DNA of 64,000 bases, taken from Paenibacillus sp. FSL K6-3182 (GTDB lineage: Bacteria; Bacillota; Bacilli; Paenibacillales; Paenibacillaceae). Below, one piece after another: positions 52,496 to 62,111 of this stretch. The notes under the pieces were generated by a model. That model searched no databases and had not been told where the DNA came from. It was given only the letters and a program-made list of their open reading frames with translations. The stretch covers positions 5,141,501-5,205,500 of the forward strand of contig NZ_CP150265.1 in NCBI RefSeq assembly GCF_037976325.1. The letters are read 5' to 3'. The stretch's first letter is position 1. Each line of letters opens with the position of its first letter. Made by a program: the position numbers and the translations under genes.

Positions 52496-53446
52496 TTAGT
52501 ACTCCTCTCTGAATCTTCTTGCAATGTACTGGGCAAGAATATTGAGTAGGAATGTAATGACGAACAACGTCATGCCGACCGCGAAGATCGATCCATACTC
52601 AACCGTTCCATGCGGCGTATCCCCAAGGCTGACCTGAACGATATAAGCGGTCATCGTCTGGATGCTCTCAAGCGGATTAGCCGTCATATTAGGTGTAGAG
52701 CCTGCCGCTACCGTAACGATCATCGTCTCGCCGATCGCCCTTGAGAAAGCAAGTACGGCAGAAGCCACGATACCCGAGAAGGCTGCTGGCACAACGATTT
52801 TCAAAGCAACCTCGAACCGTGTTGCGCCAAGCGCATAAGCGCCGTCACGCAAGCTGCGCGGTACAGAGGACATCGCATCCTCACTTAGCGAGCAAACCAT
52901 AGGAATAATCATAATACCGACAACAATACCGGCACTTAATGCATTGAACACGCCGGCGCTATGAAAAATACTTTGAATAAGCGGTGTAACCAAGCTAAGA
53001 GCAAAGTAACCATATACGATGGTTGGAACTCCTGCGAGTACCTCCAATATCGGTTTAATTACTTTACGAACCCGCTTCGGTGCATATTCTGATAAGTAAA
53101 TGGCACTTGCAAGCCCTAGAGGGATAGCGACTAAACAAGCGATAAACGTAATCATGAGCGTGCCTGACAGGAGCGGCAAAACGCCGAAGCTTTTGGGCGG
53201 AATTAACGGTGACCATTTGGTCCCAAACAAGAAATCAAAAATCGGTATTTTTTGAAAAAACTGATAGGTCTCTGAGATGAGTGTGACGACAATACCTATT
53301 GTAGTTAGAACAGATACGGATGCACACAGGAACAATAGGATTGGCATCAATTTGTTCATGATGCTTACGCGTTTATTTTTGAAATCATAGACTTCCTTGC
53401 TGTTTGTTTGAGCCTTACTGACCGTTTGCAGCCCTTGGCTTGGCAT
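52496..53446 (-). CDS. pstC: phosphate ABC transporter permease PstC
   Basis: A 316-residue membrane permease partner of Pst[57 protein letters not shown] is the PstC N-terminal region, and [40 protein letters not shown] is the EAA loop. AGGAGGA lies upstream of ATG 53446. It follows pstS by about 100 bases, in which a hairpin may reduce read-through. Confidence 0.95.
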   Translation of the reverse strand: MPSQGLQTVSKAQTNSKEVYDFKNKRVSIMNKLMPILLFLCASVSVLTTIGIVVTLISETYQFFQKIPIFDFLFGTKWSPLIPPKSFGVLPLLSGTLMITFIACLVAIPLGLASAIYLSEYAPKRVRKVIKPILEVLAGVPTIVYGYFALSLVTPLIQSIFHSAGVFNALSAGIVVGIMIIPMVCSLSEDAMSSVPRSLRDGAYALGATRFEVALKIVVPAAFSGIVASAVLAFSRAIGETMIVTVAAGSTPNMTANPLESIQTMTAYIVQVSLGDTPHGTVEYGSIFAVGMTLFVITFLLNILAQYIARRFREEY

Positions 53447-53494
53447 TGCAGCGTCCTCCTTCTTGCCTTTACAATTCGTTTACATTTGTGCCGA

Positions 53495-53522
53495 TAAAAA
53501 GGTGATGTCCCTCGAGACACCA
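53495..53522 (-). terminator. partial terminator between pstS and pstC
   Basis: The minus strand reads GGTGTCTCGAGGGACATCAC and then CTTTTTATC: a 9-bp imperfect stem followed by a T-run. An intercistronic attenuator here would give more PstS than permease, as is usual for binding-protein transporters. Confidence 0.55.
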
Positions 53523-53548
53523 CACATTTTCATCAGGTCGTTTGTTAC

Positions 53549-54544
53549 TTATTTAATTTTTGCTGCTTCTGTTGCGTATTGCTCATCTGGAAGTGATACA
53601 TAACCAACTTCGCCAGCAAAAGTACCGATGTTGTTGATATAGTATTTAACGAATGCGTTCACTTCTGGACGCTCAAGCTCTTTATTGTTTGCATAGATGA
53701 AGAGTGGACGGGACAATGGAGCATAAGTGCCGTCTTTAATTGTGTCATAAGTTGGTGTAATAGCGCCTTTGCCGCCGTCTACAGGAACAACTTTCAATTT
53801 ATCTTGGTTTTCTTCAAAGTAAGCAAAACCGAAGTAGCCAATGCCGTATTTGCTGCCTGCTACGCCTTGAACAAGTGCGTTGTCGTCTTCAGAGAAGCTG
53901 ATTGCTTTATCATTGCGAATGCCTGCTTTTTCAAGAATAGCTTCATTAAAGTAGTCATAAGTTCCGGAATCAGCGCCTGGTGAGAACATTACGATCGGCT
54001 CAGCAGGGAAAGTGTCGCGAACGTCTTTCCAAGTTGTTACTGTGCTGCCAGTTGTAAAGATTTTGTTCAGCTCTTCAACTGTCAAGTGGTCGATGAAGTC
54101 ATTGTCTTTGCTTACAACAACAGACAAACCGTCAAATGCTACAGAAAGCTCTGTATATTCGATGCCAGCTGCTTTACAAGCTGCTGCTTCTTCATCCTTG
54201 ATGTGACGGGAAGCATCTGCAATGGCAATCTCGCCTGCGCAAAATTGTTTAAAGCCGCCGCCTGTGCCAGATACGCCAACCGGTACTCGTACATCTTTGT
54301 GCTCTTTGTTGAATTCTTCAGCTGCTGCTTCTGTAAGTGGGAACACTGTGCTTGAACCATCAATTTTAATCTCGCCTGACAATTTCACATCTTCACCAGC
54401 TGGTGCGTTAGTTGCAGTGTTATTCTTAGATCCTGTATTTTCAGAACCTTTATTTCCGCTATTATTACCACATGCAGCTGCGAATACGAGCAGCGTCACC
54501 ATCGACAACATTAGAATTCCTTTAAACCCTTTTTTCTTTAACAA
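53549..54544 (-). CDS. pstS: phosphate ABC transporter substrate-binding lipoprotein PstS
   Basis: A 331-residue lipoprotein that captures phosphate outside the membrane. The signal peptide KKKGFKGILMLSMVTLLVFAAAC ends in a lipobox (AAAC); a Gly/Asn/Ser linker follows. The phosphate pocket signatures IDGSSTVFPLTEAAAEEF, GVSGTGGGFKQFCAGEIAIADASRHI and SPGADSGTYDYFNEAIL are present. I choose TTG 54544 because AGAGGAG lies 8-9 bases upstream; GTG 54553 abuts that site. It heads the pst operon. Two TTTACA elements 22 bp apart lie 66-93 bases upstream. Confidence 0.95.
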   Translation of the reverse strand: MLKKKGFKGILMLSMVTLLVFAAACGNNSGNKGSENTGSKNNTATNAPAGEDVKLSGEIKIDGSSTVFPLTEAAAEEFNKEHKDVRVPVGVSGTGGGFKQFCAGEIAIADASRHIKDEEAAACKAAGIEYTELSVAFDGLSVVVSKDNDFIDHLTVEELNKIFTTGSTVTTWKDVRDTFPAEPIVMFSPGADSGTYDYFNEAILEKAGIRNDKAISFSEDDNALVQGVAGSKYGIGYFGFAYFEENQDKLKVVPVDGGKGAITPTYDTIKDGTYAPLSRPLFIYANNKELERPEVNAFVKYYINNIGTFAGEVGYVSLPDEQYATEAAKIK

Positions 54545-54609
54545 CTCTACCACTCCTCTTATTATGTCTGTAAGGGTTCATCCCCGTGCCTCTTATACTA
54601 CTAGCCGTT

Positions 54610-54637
54610 TGTAAACCTCGTATTCTGTTTTTGTAAA
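54610..54637 (-). promoter_or_regulatory. candidate PhoP box upstream of pstS
   Basis: On the minus strand TTTACA occurs at 54637-54632 and again at 54615-54610, a spacing of 22 bp (twice 11). This fits the direct-repeat layout of Bacillus PhoP boxes (TTAACA-like, every 11 bp), though the middle repeat is poor. Confidence 0.5.
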
Positions 54638-54644
54638 CTCCATG

Positions 54645-55898
54645 TTAAAAATAAGATTGCTGTAATTTTTTCATTTCGACTGCGATATGAACGGCTTGCT
54701 GATGTGCCTGCTCCGATAAAACGCCAATTTGCTTCGCGCTATTGCGATTATCAGCTGCCGCTCGGAAAAGATGATTAAACACCTCCACGGCTTCATTGAT
54801 ATTCGCTTCGCTTGCGATCGTCTCCATTCGTCCCGAATGAGCAAGACTTGTCGTTTGCGTAATGGCATCAACGATCGTTTTCGTTAACGTCGTAATTTCG
54901 TTCGCAAATTGCTTCGTTTGGCCTGCCAGCTTCATCACTTCACCAGCTACTACCGCAAACCCGCGCCCATGCTCCCCTGCACGGGCTGCTTCTATAGAAG
55001 CATTCAGCGCGAGTAGATTACTCATCTCTGCCAGTTCTTTTATTAATAAAGAAACTTTGCTGATTGACCCCGCCTCAGATTGAAGCTCATTCATCCGTTT
55101 CTCCTGAAGCTCAGAATTCAGCGTCATGGCGTTAAAAGCTTTTGTTACTTTATCCAGCTCGTTTTTGCCGGTTAGGGTCAAATCGACCATATCTACAGAC
55201 ATTGACTCGCCATGTTCAGTTGACTTGCGAACGCTGCTGACGGCTTGTTCGATCTCTCTCACCCGCTGCTCTGCTGAGCGAATCGTACTCATTTGCGCAT
55301 CAACGGCTTCCTGCTGCAGCAGCCGGGAAATCTTGAGCATGTCCGACACAGTCAATATACCTGCAAGCTTATTTTTTAACGTAACGATGACACAATCATA
55401 AAGCACACTCTCGTGGCGGCTTAATGCGCTGTCAATGAGCTGCTGCGGTGCATAATCATAATCGACTACGAGCGGACTCGCATCCATAAGCTTTGTAATT
55501 GGTTTGTCATCATACAAATCTGCGCTAAAGCGATGGCCCAGCTTCAGGAAGAATCGATTGCGCATCATCAGACCGATAGGAGCCCCTTGCTCCCCAGTTA
55601 CGATAATGCACTCACTTTCCGGATGCTTCTTAAACACAGCAATCGTCTGCCGGCATGTATGCTCTGCGTCTATTGTTGGAGCCTGACGTAAAAAATGATG
55701 CAGTCGCGTTGCTTCTGCTTTTACCGGATGCATTGTTATTTCATCAGCACGCTGCTCCGATTGCTTAACAGTCCTTTCATCGGTTCCTTTTACCTCAATC
55801 GGTTGTTGTACGTTTCCGTTAAGTGGTGTGTTTGGAGCAGTACGCTCATTTTTCTCGATAGCTGATTGTTTTTCTTTATCTAGAACAGTCGCTGTCAC
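54645..55898 (-). CDS. soluble CBS-domain, methyl-accepting-chemotaxis-like signalling protein
   Basis: A 417-residue protein with no transmembrane segment. Residues 1-65 are polar. A CBS pair follows (about residues 65-195: [37 protein letters not shown], then [26 protein letters not shown]), then a coiled coil, and the chemoreceptor signalling hairpin [33 protein letters not shown] (about residues 291-323). The MCP core fits interaction with CheA/CheW, but no methylation-helix pair as in full receptors is evident. Its CBS pair resembles that in the GGDEF protein at 48354. It ends beside the pstS promoter and has GAGGGTGAA before its start. Confidence 0.88.
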   Translation of the reverse strand: MTATVLDKEKQSAIEKNERTAPNTPLNGNVQQPIEVKGTDERTVKQSEQRADEITMHPVKAEATRLHHFLRQAPTIDAEHTCRQTIAVFKKHPESECIIVTGEQGAPIGLMMRNRFFLKLGHRFSADLYDDKPITKLMDASPLVVDYDYAPQQLIDSALSRHESVLYDCVIVTLKNKLAGILTVSDMLKISRLLQQEAVDAQMSTIRSAEQRVREIEQAVSSVRKSTEHGESMSVDMVDLTLTGKNELDKVTKAFNAMTLNSELQEKRMNELQSEAGSISKVSLLIKELAEMSNLLALNASIEAARAGEHGRGFAVVAGEVMKLAGQTKQFANEITTLTKTIVDAITQTTSLAHSGRMETIASEANINEAVEVFNHLFRAAADNRNSAKQIGVLSEQAHQQAVHIAVEMKKLQQSYF

Positions 55899-56067
55899 TT
55901 CACCCTCACCCTTCCTTCTTTTTCCTTATGCACTCACTATAGGTCGTAAGCATCAATTGAATTAGGTAGAAATGTTATCGGAATGTTAAATTCGACAATA
56001 TATTTTTTAATTTCCGTAAAAACATACCTATTGAATTTTCCAATAAGAGAGTCTTTATGACTAAACA

Positions 56068-56117
56068 ACAAAAAAGCTGTGATCCACGTACAGTTTCCTG
56101 TACGCTTCACACAGCTT
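56068..56117 (-). terminator. terminator of the GH42 gene
   Basis: aaaagctgtg...cacagctttt with an inner gtacag/ctgtac stem forms a long two-part hairpin just beyond the GH42 stop, with a T-run on the minus strand. Confidence 0.85.
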
Positions 56118-56133
56118 TTCTATAAGACTAGTA

Positions 56134-58203
56134 TTATTTCGAAGCTCGTTTCAAGATCCGGCAGCCGTAAGCCTTCAATTCAACACTGTTGTTTAGAGCC
56201 GCACCCGTCAACAAATCTGTATACTGCTGAGCATCTAAAGCAACCGAAGCCTCATTTGCACTGAAATTGGATACAAATACGTAGTCGTTCACACCATCCG
56301 TTCTTAATTGTGCAGTTACGCCATGCGGCAGCTCGGAATCAAGAACTCGCTTGATCCCCTCTTGCTCTATAATTCGAGTCAGAAAATCGTTTGTAAAAGC
56401 TGCTTCGTTGCGCGATGCAACATAGTAGGCTTTGCCTGCACCCAAATGATTTACCGTTAAGGCAGGGCGACCCGCATAGAAATCCTCTCCATATACAGCA
56501 AGTGCCTCCGCACCTTCAAGATGGATAAGATCACACAGCTCGCGTGCTGTATATTGGCCGCTCAGTCCAAGCTTATTTCCGTCCTTCAGCACGACCTGAT
56601 TGGAATCATGATCATGCAGCGAATCGATCTCCTCGGACCAGATCCCAAGCGTCTTGCGCAGTGGTCCTGGGAAGCCTGTTAGGAAGCATAGGTCATTCTC
56701 ATCAACGATACCTGTCCAATAAGTAGCGATGAAAGTACCGCCATTTTCAACAAAACGTTCAATGCGCTCGCCTACACCCGGACGCACCATATATAACATA
56801 GGAGCAATAAGAAGCTTGTACGAATCAAAGCTGCATTCCGAATCAATAATATCCACTGGAACACCCAGATCCCAGAACGGACGATAATGGCGTTTAGCCG
56901 TTTCCTCATAATGAAGACCGCTATTGCGCGGGCCTTGCGAATCCTTTACTGCCCAGCGGTTTTCCCAATCATAGATAAGCGCTACCTCTGGCTTCACAGT
57001 TGTACCTACTACTTCAGTGAGTTTCTCCAAAGCTTCGCCAAGCTCAGCCACATCACGGAAAACGCGAGTATGCTCATGGCCGACATGGTCCACTACTGCA
57101 CCGTGCAGCTTCTCGCTTGAGCCTCTGCTCTTGCGCCACTGGAAATACTGAACAGTATCTGAGCCATGTGCAACCGCTTGAAGCGATGACAGCATATGCA
57201 TGCCTGGACGCTTTACTTTGCTGATCGGCTGCCAGTTCGTCATACTCGGCGTGCTTTCCATCAGCATGAACGGCTTTCCGCCACCAAGCGAACGAAACAC
57301 ATCATGGTTAAAGCCGATCCATGCCGCTTGCTCGCTGTCGTCTCCACCATTGTCGTGCCAAGTTGGGTAAGCATCCCACGAAATCATATCGAGCAGCTCT
57401 GTAAACTTCCAATAGTTAAGCGGCTCAAAATCAAGCATAAAGTTCGTCGTAATCGGTAGCTCACTGTTAGCAGCGCGCAGCGGAGCAATTTCGTTGCGGC
57501 AGAAATCAACCGTTTGATCCGTAACGAATCTTCTCCAGTCAACATTCTGGCCGTGAACCGCTTTCTCGCCACGCTCGGTTGGCGACTCGACTTGGCTCCA
57601 ATCGGTATACGTATGGCTCCAGAACGTCGTCCACCAAGCATCGTTAAGCGCTTCTAGCGTACCGTATTTATTTTTCAGCCAGTCGCGGAAAGCGTCTTCA
57701 CAATACGAGCAGTGACATTCGCCGCCATATTCATTTGATATATGCCAGCCGATGACCGCAGGATGATCCGAATAACGTTCAGCCAGCTTCGAGTTCATGA
57801 TCGTTACCTTCTCGCGATATACAGGTGAGCTGAAGCAGTGGTTGTGACGCGCACCATGCAAATTACGAATTCCGTTAGGTGCTACGCGCAGCACTTCCGG
57901 ATATTTTTGAGACATCCATACCGGGCGTGCACCGCTTGGTGTAGCAAGCAAGGCATAGATGCCGTTAGCAGCAAATTTATCAAGCAACGTGTCCAGCCAT
58001 TCAAATGTAAATACGCCTTCCTCAGGCTCGATCGCCATCCATGCAAAAATGCCTACAGACATCACATTGCAATGTGCAAGCTTCATGAGGCGGATGTCTT
58101 CCTCCAGCACCTCAGGATACTTCTGCCATTGATCTGGATTATAATCTGCACCATGCAGCATTTGCGGAATTTTTGCGCTTATCGGGGGAAATTTCATACT
58201 CAT
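56134..58203 (-). CDS. GH42 family beta-galactosidase
   Basis: A 689-residue cytosolic retaining glycosidase that releases terminal galactose. MLHGADYNPDQWQKYPEVLEEDIRLMKLAHCNVMSVGIFAWMAIEPEEG is the A-domain start. The acid/base Glu is in WHISNEYGGECHC (about residue 155) and the nucleophile Glu in FMLMESTPSMTNWQP (about residue 312). The cysteine cluster GGECHCSYC suits the zinc site of GH42. ATG 58203 follows GGAGG; the longer frame starts at the RBS itself. It is divergent from an AraC regulator. No signal peptide, so galactosides must be imported first. Confidence 0.95.
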   Translation of the reverse strand: MSMKFPPISAKIPQMLHGADYNPDQWQKYPEVLEEDIRLMKLAHCNVMSVGIFAWMAIEPEEGVFTFEWLDTLLDKFAANGIYALLATPSGARPVWMSQKYPEVLRVAPNGIRNLHGARHNHCFSSPVYREKVTIMNSKLAERYSDHPAVIGWHISNEYGGECHCSYCEDAFRDWLKNKYGTLEALNDAWWTTFWSHTYTDWSQVESPTERGEKAVHGQNVDWRRFVTDQTVDFCRNEIAPLRAANSELPITTNFMLDFEPLNYWKFTELLDMISWDAYPTWHDNGGDDSEQAAWIGFNHDVFRSLGGGKPFMLMESTPSMTNWQPISKVKRPGMHMLSSLQAVAHGSDTVQYFQWRKSRGSSEKLHGAVVDHVGHEHTRVFRDVAELGEALEKLTEVVGTTVKPEVALIYDWENRWAVKDSQGPRNSGLHYEETAKRHYRPFWDLGVPVDIIDSECSFDSYKLLIAPMLYMVRPGVGERIERFVENGGTFIATYWTGIVDENDLCFLTGFPGPLRKTLGIWSEEIDSLHDHDSNQVVLKDGNKLGLSGQYTARELCDLIHLEGAEALAVYGEDFYAGRPALTVNHLGAGKAYYVASRNEAAFTNDFLTRIIEQEGIKRVLDSELPHGVTAQLRTDGVNDYVFVSNFSANEASVALDAQQYTDLLTGAALNNSVELKAYGCRILKRASK

Positions 58204-58250
58204 CTCATCTGCCTCCATTTTCGTCTTGCTTGCAGCTATTATTGGTTATA

Positions 58251-58273
58251 CTATAATGATATTCATATTATAG
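58251..58273. promoter_or_regulatory. imperfect palindrome between GH42 and AraC genes
   Basis: ctataat...attatag arms of 7 bp flank a 9-base centre in the 121-base divergent region. It overlaps TATAAT-like -10 elements on both strands, so it may be a shared promoter region and not an operator. Confidence 0.4.
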
Positions 58274-58324
58274 CTTGTTCATCGAACCAACTATATAACA
58301 GTATTTTCGCATCATTATAAAAAT

Positions 58325-59173
58325 ATGAAACAGGAGGCCACCGCTATCAACACGATGGTTTTTCCGATTTTGACAGAGACAGACAAGACACTCCCGGTTT
58401 ATCTCACGAGTATCGGGCATTGGAGCGATCAAGAGCCGATTGACCGTCCAAACGGCTATCCTCATTTTCAATGGCTGCAAGTCATTAGCGGCTCGGGCGA
58501 GCTTCATGTTGGCGATCAACAAATGACCGTTCGAGCTGGGCAAGGGTTCTGCCTGTTTCCGAATGAGCAGCATCAATATTTTTCAATACAAGCGCCTTGG
58601 GAAATCATTTGGATGAGCTTTAGAGGCGATTTGTCGGACAAGCTGTTTAGGCAGGCTGGAATTACACAATCCGGTGTCTATTCAACTGCTGATCATGATA
58701 TGATTGTTACCCACATGAAAAACATTTACGCAATGACGCAATCCGGCCGATCCTTTCTCGGTCTCGAATGCTCTAAGCTGGTTTACATGTTTTTACTTGA
58801 TTTAATGAAGGTTATTCTTGTAAGCTCACACTCGGTAGAACAAAACTACTTAAAGCTGCAGCCTGTTCTTCATTATATTGAAGCTAATTACAGCAAGCTG
58901 ATTACGATAAAGGATTTAGCAGGCTGTATCGATGTAACGCCGCAGTACCTATGCTTGCTTTTTAAGAAAGCATTGAAAATGCGACCAATGGCATACGTAA
59001 ACCGGGAGCGCGTCAATCGGAGCAAGGAGCTTATGTTCCGCGAAAGCGAGATCAAGATGCACGAAATCTCCCAGCGCGTCGGCTTCGACTCCCCCAGCTA
59101 CTTCAGCTCCGTCTTTAGGCGGCTTGAAGGGTTAAGCCCGGAGCAGTTTAAAAAAATTCACGGCATGCGTTGA
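58325..59173 (+). CDS. AraC family transcriptional regulator
   Basis: A 282-residue regulator with an N-terminal cupin sensing domain (HFQWLQVISGSGELHVGDQQMTVRAGQGFCLFPNEQHQYFS) and a C-terminal double helix-turn-helix (about residues 185-282: ITIKDLAGCIDVTPQYLCLLFKKALKMRPMAYVNRERVNRSKELMF, then MHEISQRVGFDSPSYFSSVFRRLEGLSPEQFKK). The start is uncertain: ATG 58325 has no RBS, while AGGAGG at 58335-58341 lies 17 bases before the next ATG (58355). Divergent from GH42, which it probably activates. Confidence 0.88.
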   Translation: MKQEATAINTMVFPILTETDKTLPVYLTSIGHWSDQEPIDRPNGYPHFQWLQVISGSGELHVGDQQMTVRAGQGFCLFPNEQHQYFSIQAPWEIIWMSFRGDLSDKLFRQAGITQSGVYSTADHDMIVTHMKNIYAMTQSGRSFLGLECSKLVYMFLLDLMKVILVSSHSVEQNYLKLQPVLHYIEANYSKLITIKDLAGCIDVTPQYLCLLFKKALKMRPMAYVNRERVNRSKELMFRESEIKMHEISQRVGFDSPSYFSSVFRRLEGLSPEQFKKIHGMR

Positions 59174-59207
59174 TGTGGGGGCAGTTGTGTGGATCGGAGT
59201 TGGCTCC

Positions 59208-59931
59208 GTAAGAACACATAGATGCTAACAGCAGACTTTCCGTTGCTGGCAGCACGCCTGACGGGCTACTTAAGAACCTATAGGTTCTTACAGGCACATA
59301 GCTAGGTTACTTTGGAGGCTGTAAGAACACATACGTGCTAACAGCAGACTTTCCGCTGTTGGCAGCACGCCTGACAGGCTCCATAAGAACCTATAGGTTC
59401 TTACAGACGCTCAGCTAGGTTACTTTGAAGACTGTAAGATACATACGTGCTAAAAGCAGACTTTCCGCTGTTGGCAGCACGCTTGACGAGCTCCATAAGA
59501 ACCTATAGGTTCTTACAGGCACATAGCTAGGTTACTTTGGAGGCTGTAAGAACACATACGTGCTAACAGCAGACTTTCCGCTGCTGGCAGCACGCCTGAC
59601 GGGCTCCATAAGAACCTATAGGTTCTTACAGGCACATAGCTAGGTTAATTTGGAGGCTGTAAGAACATATACGTGCTAACAGCAGACTTTCCGATGTTGG
59701 CAGCACGCCTGACGGGCTCCATAAGAACCTATAGGTTCTTACAGACGCTCAGCTTGGTTACTTAGGAGGCTGTAAGAACACATACGTGCTGCCAGCAGAC
59801 TTTCCGCTGCTGGCAGCACGCCTGACGGACTCTGTAAGAACCTATAGGTTCTTACAGACGCTTAGCTAGGTTACTTCGGAGGTTGTAAGAACACATACGT
59901 GCTAAAAGCAGACTTTCCGCTGTTAGCAGCC
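59208..59931. repeat. tandem array of 113-bp units, six full and one partial
   Basis: Units start at 59208, 59321, 59434, 59546, 59659 and 59772, with a partial unit from 59885 (periods 113, 113, 112, 113, 113, 113). Each opens gtaagaacacatacgtgct, then holds a stem-loop with loop actttccg and 13-base arms. A 20-bp perfect palindrome taagaacctataggttctta follows 63 bases into the unit, and ggttactttggaggct closes it. In unit 6 (gtgctgccagcag/ctgctggcagcac) all 13 pairs form; other units keep 5+6 pairs around a 2x2 mismatch. The period is not a multiple of 3 and no frame stays open, so it is not coding. It fills the gap between the AraC and M20 genes. Confidence 0.92.
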
Positions 59932-59996
59932 GACCTACTACGAACATACAGCCGAATTCATAGATTTCACTTCATTTCAGGAGGCAAAAAAATATA

Positions 59997-61184
59997 ATGA
60001 CCGATAAAAATCTTATATTTAATGAAATTGATAAATATGCGGAAGCTTTTCGCACGGTATCACGATCGGTGGGCAGTCGGCCAGAGCTTGGACATGAGGA
60101 GTTTTTTGCTTCGGAGCTGCTTTGTACGGAGCTTGCAAAATACGGGTTTGAGGTTGAACGTGGTATTTTAGGCATTGAGACATCTTTTATCGGTGTTTAT
60201 GATACAGGAAGCCCTGGACCGACAGTTGGCTTCTTATGCGAGTATGATGCTCTGCCAGAAATCGGACATGCTTGTGGACATCATCTCATCTGCGCTATGA
60301 GCATGGCAGCAGCTGTCGGACTTAAAGCGGCTTTGATAAACAGCGGCATTGGCGGAAAAATTCGCATCTATGGTACGCCAGCTGAGGAAACACGCGGAGC
60401 GAAAGTACCAATGGCAGAGGCAGGTTTATTCGATGACTGCGACTTCGCTTTAATGGCGCATCCATACTATACGTTTGAACGTTCAGGCGAATCACTAGCG
60501 CTGGATGCTGTGCAGTTTGAATTTCATGGTCTAGCCGCGCATGCAGCTGCAAGTCCATATGAAGGAATTAATGCGCTGGATGCTGTGCTTCAGCTATTCA
60601 ACAGCGTTAATGCGCTGCGCCAACAAACACGCAGCGATGCGCGCATTCATGGTATTATTGACAACGGCGGCAAGGCGCCGAACATCATTCCTGATTATGC
60701 ATCGGCCAAATTTTATGTCCGCTCGGCTTCACGTACTTATACAAACGAGCTCACTGCGAAAGTGCTGCGCTGTGCAGAAGGGGCCGCATTGCAGACGGGC
60801 TGCACCGTTACAACAAATCGTTTCGAATACTCTTATGATGAGCTGCTTACTAATGAAGCATTGTCCGAGCAGTTCAATACGAATCTGATCGAGGCAGGCA
60901 TTCGCCCTGAGGATATGGAAATCGGCAAGGATCATGGCTCGCTTGATTTAGGCAACGTCTCCGTTCGCTGTCCAGCTATTCATCCTTACGTCAAGGTGGT
61001 ACAAGATCGTTTGCTGCTTCATACGGAGGCGTTTCGTGATGCGGCAATGACCGAATATGCGCTGGACGGCATGTTATTTGGTGCCAAAATGCTAGCTGCA
61101 ACCGCATACGACGTATTTGCCTATCCTGCGCTGCTCGCACGAATTCGCGCTGAATTCGAGCATCAAACCAAAAGCAGCAAGTAA
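59997..61184 (+). CDS. M20 family amidohydrolase (zinc peptidase)
   Basis: A 395-residue cytosolic hydrolase, probably of N-acyl amino acids or aminobenzoyl-glutamate-like substrates. GHEEFFASELLCTELAKYGFEVERG (about residues 28-52), GFLCEYDALPEIGHACGHHLICAM (about residues 76-99, with the zinc ligands), GTPAEETRGAKVPMAEAGLFDD (about residues 126-147) and DHGSLDLGNVSVRCPAIHPY mark the M20 fold with its dimerisation insert (FHGLAAHAAASPYEGINALDAV). AGGAGG lies 10-11 bases before ATG 59997. A ThrE-type exporter pair follows in the same direction. Confidence 0.92.
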   Translation: MTDKNLIFNEIDKYAEAFRTVSRSVGSRPELGHEEFFASELLCTELAKYGFEVERGILGIETSFIGVYDTGSPGPTVGFLCEYDALPEIGHACGHHLICAMSMAAAVGLKAALINSGIGGKIRIYGTPAEETRGAKVPMAEAGLFDDCDFALMAHPYYTFERSGESLALDAVQFEFHGLAAHAAASPYEGINALDAVLQLFNSVNALRQQTRSDARIHGIIDNGGKAPNIIPDYASAKFYVRSASRTYTNELTAKVLRCAEGAALQTGCTVTTNRFEYSYDELLTNEALSEQFNTNLIEAGIRPEDMEIGKDHGSLDLGNVSVRCPAIHPYVKVVQDRLLLHTEAFRDAAMTEYALDGMLFGAKMLAATAYDVFAYPALLARIRAEFEHQTKSSK

Positions 61185-61231
61185 GAACAGGATAAAGAAC
61201 AACTTCGCTCGGAATGGGGAGGCAGGCCGCA

Positions 61232-61990
61232 ATGGATAAAAGCATCATCAATAGCCACGAGATTACACAAATTTGTTTATTGGCCGGCAAAATCATTTTG
61301 CAAAACGGCGGCGAAACCTATCGTGTCGAAGATACGATGTCCCGAATTGCAGCTGCTTACGGCATAGAGAACTCCCATAGCTTCGTCACGCCGACCGGTA
61401 TTATATTTGCCATTGACGGTTCATCCCAAATGACGAAGCTCATTCGTATTTCCGAGCGTTCGACGAATTTGCTTAAGGTATCCTTAGTCAACGATATTTC
61501 CAGAAAAATTAGCACCGGTACGCTGGCTGCTGGCGATGCACACCGACTTTTACAGGAAATAGACTCTAACGCCTTCGTTTATCCGGTTTGGATGAAAATC
61601 ATTGCTGCTGCGATAGCGAGCGGCTGTTTTCTTATCATGTTCCAAGGCAGCTGGCGCGACTTCATCCCTGTTGTGCTCATCAGCGGCATTAGTTTCGCTT
61701 TTTCAGTTAAGCTGCATCGAATCGTGCCGATCAAGTTTTTCTCCGAGTTCATTACGGCTTTGCTGATCGGCACCTTGTCCGTGCTGTTTGTACATAAAGG
61801 ATATGGATTTGACCTCGATAAAATTATTATTGGCTCAGTTATGCCTCTTGTGCCCGGCTTGCATATTACAGCAGCAGTCAGAGACCTGATGGCTGGCCAC
61901 CTTGTATCAGGGCTTTCGAAGGGAGCAGAAGCTTTTCTCACAGCATTCGCTGTGGGTGCAGGAATCGCCGCGGTGCTCTCGTTTTATTAA
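61232..61990 (+). CDS. ThrE-type threonine/serine exporter, N-terminal half
   Basis: A 252-residue membrane protein of the DUF1212/ThrE family. The cytosolic start ITQICLLAGKIILQNGGETYRVEDTMSRIAAAYGI and FVTPTGIIFAIDG is the family's conserved head. About five helices follow, including IGSVMPLVPGLHITAAVRDLMAGHLVSGLSKGAEAFLTAFAVGAGIA. GGGGAGG lies 9 bases before ATG 61232. In split systems this half works with a small partner, encoded next at 62112. The substrate is assumed by family. Confidence 0.9.
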   Translation: MDKSIINSHEITQICLLAGKIILQNGGETYRVEDTMSRIAAAYGIENSHSFVTPTGIIFAIDGSSQMTKLIRISERSTNLLKVSLVNDISRKISTGTLAAGDAHRLLQEIDSNAFVYPVWMKIIAAAIASGCFLIMFQGSWRDFIPVVLISGISFAFSVKLHRIVPIKFFSEFITALLIGTLSVLFVHKGYGFDLDKIIIGSVMPLVPGLHITAAVRDLMAGHLVSGLSKGAEAFLTAFAVGAGIAAVLSFY

Positions 61991-62111
61991 TCAAGCAAAA
62001 ACGCCTTCGGCGTACTTTAGACGCTGAAGTAGCTTTGACGGTGAAATATAAGATAAGTAATAGAAAATGATATACTTTCTTATATTTCGCAAAATTCGGA
62101 GGTGTATTACG

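Noticed and set aside
59208..59931. CRISPR array
   Set aside because: The 113-bp units are repeated along their whole length with no unique spacers, the repeats are far longer than CRISPR repeats, and no cas genes are near.
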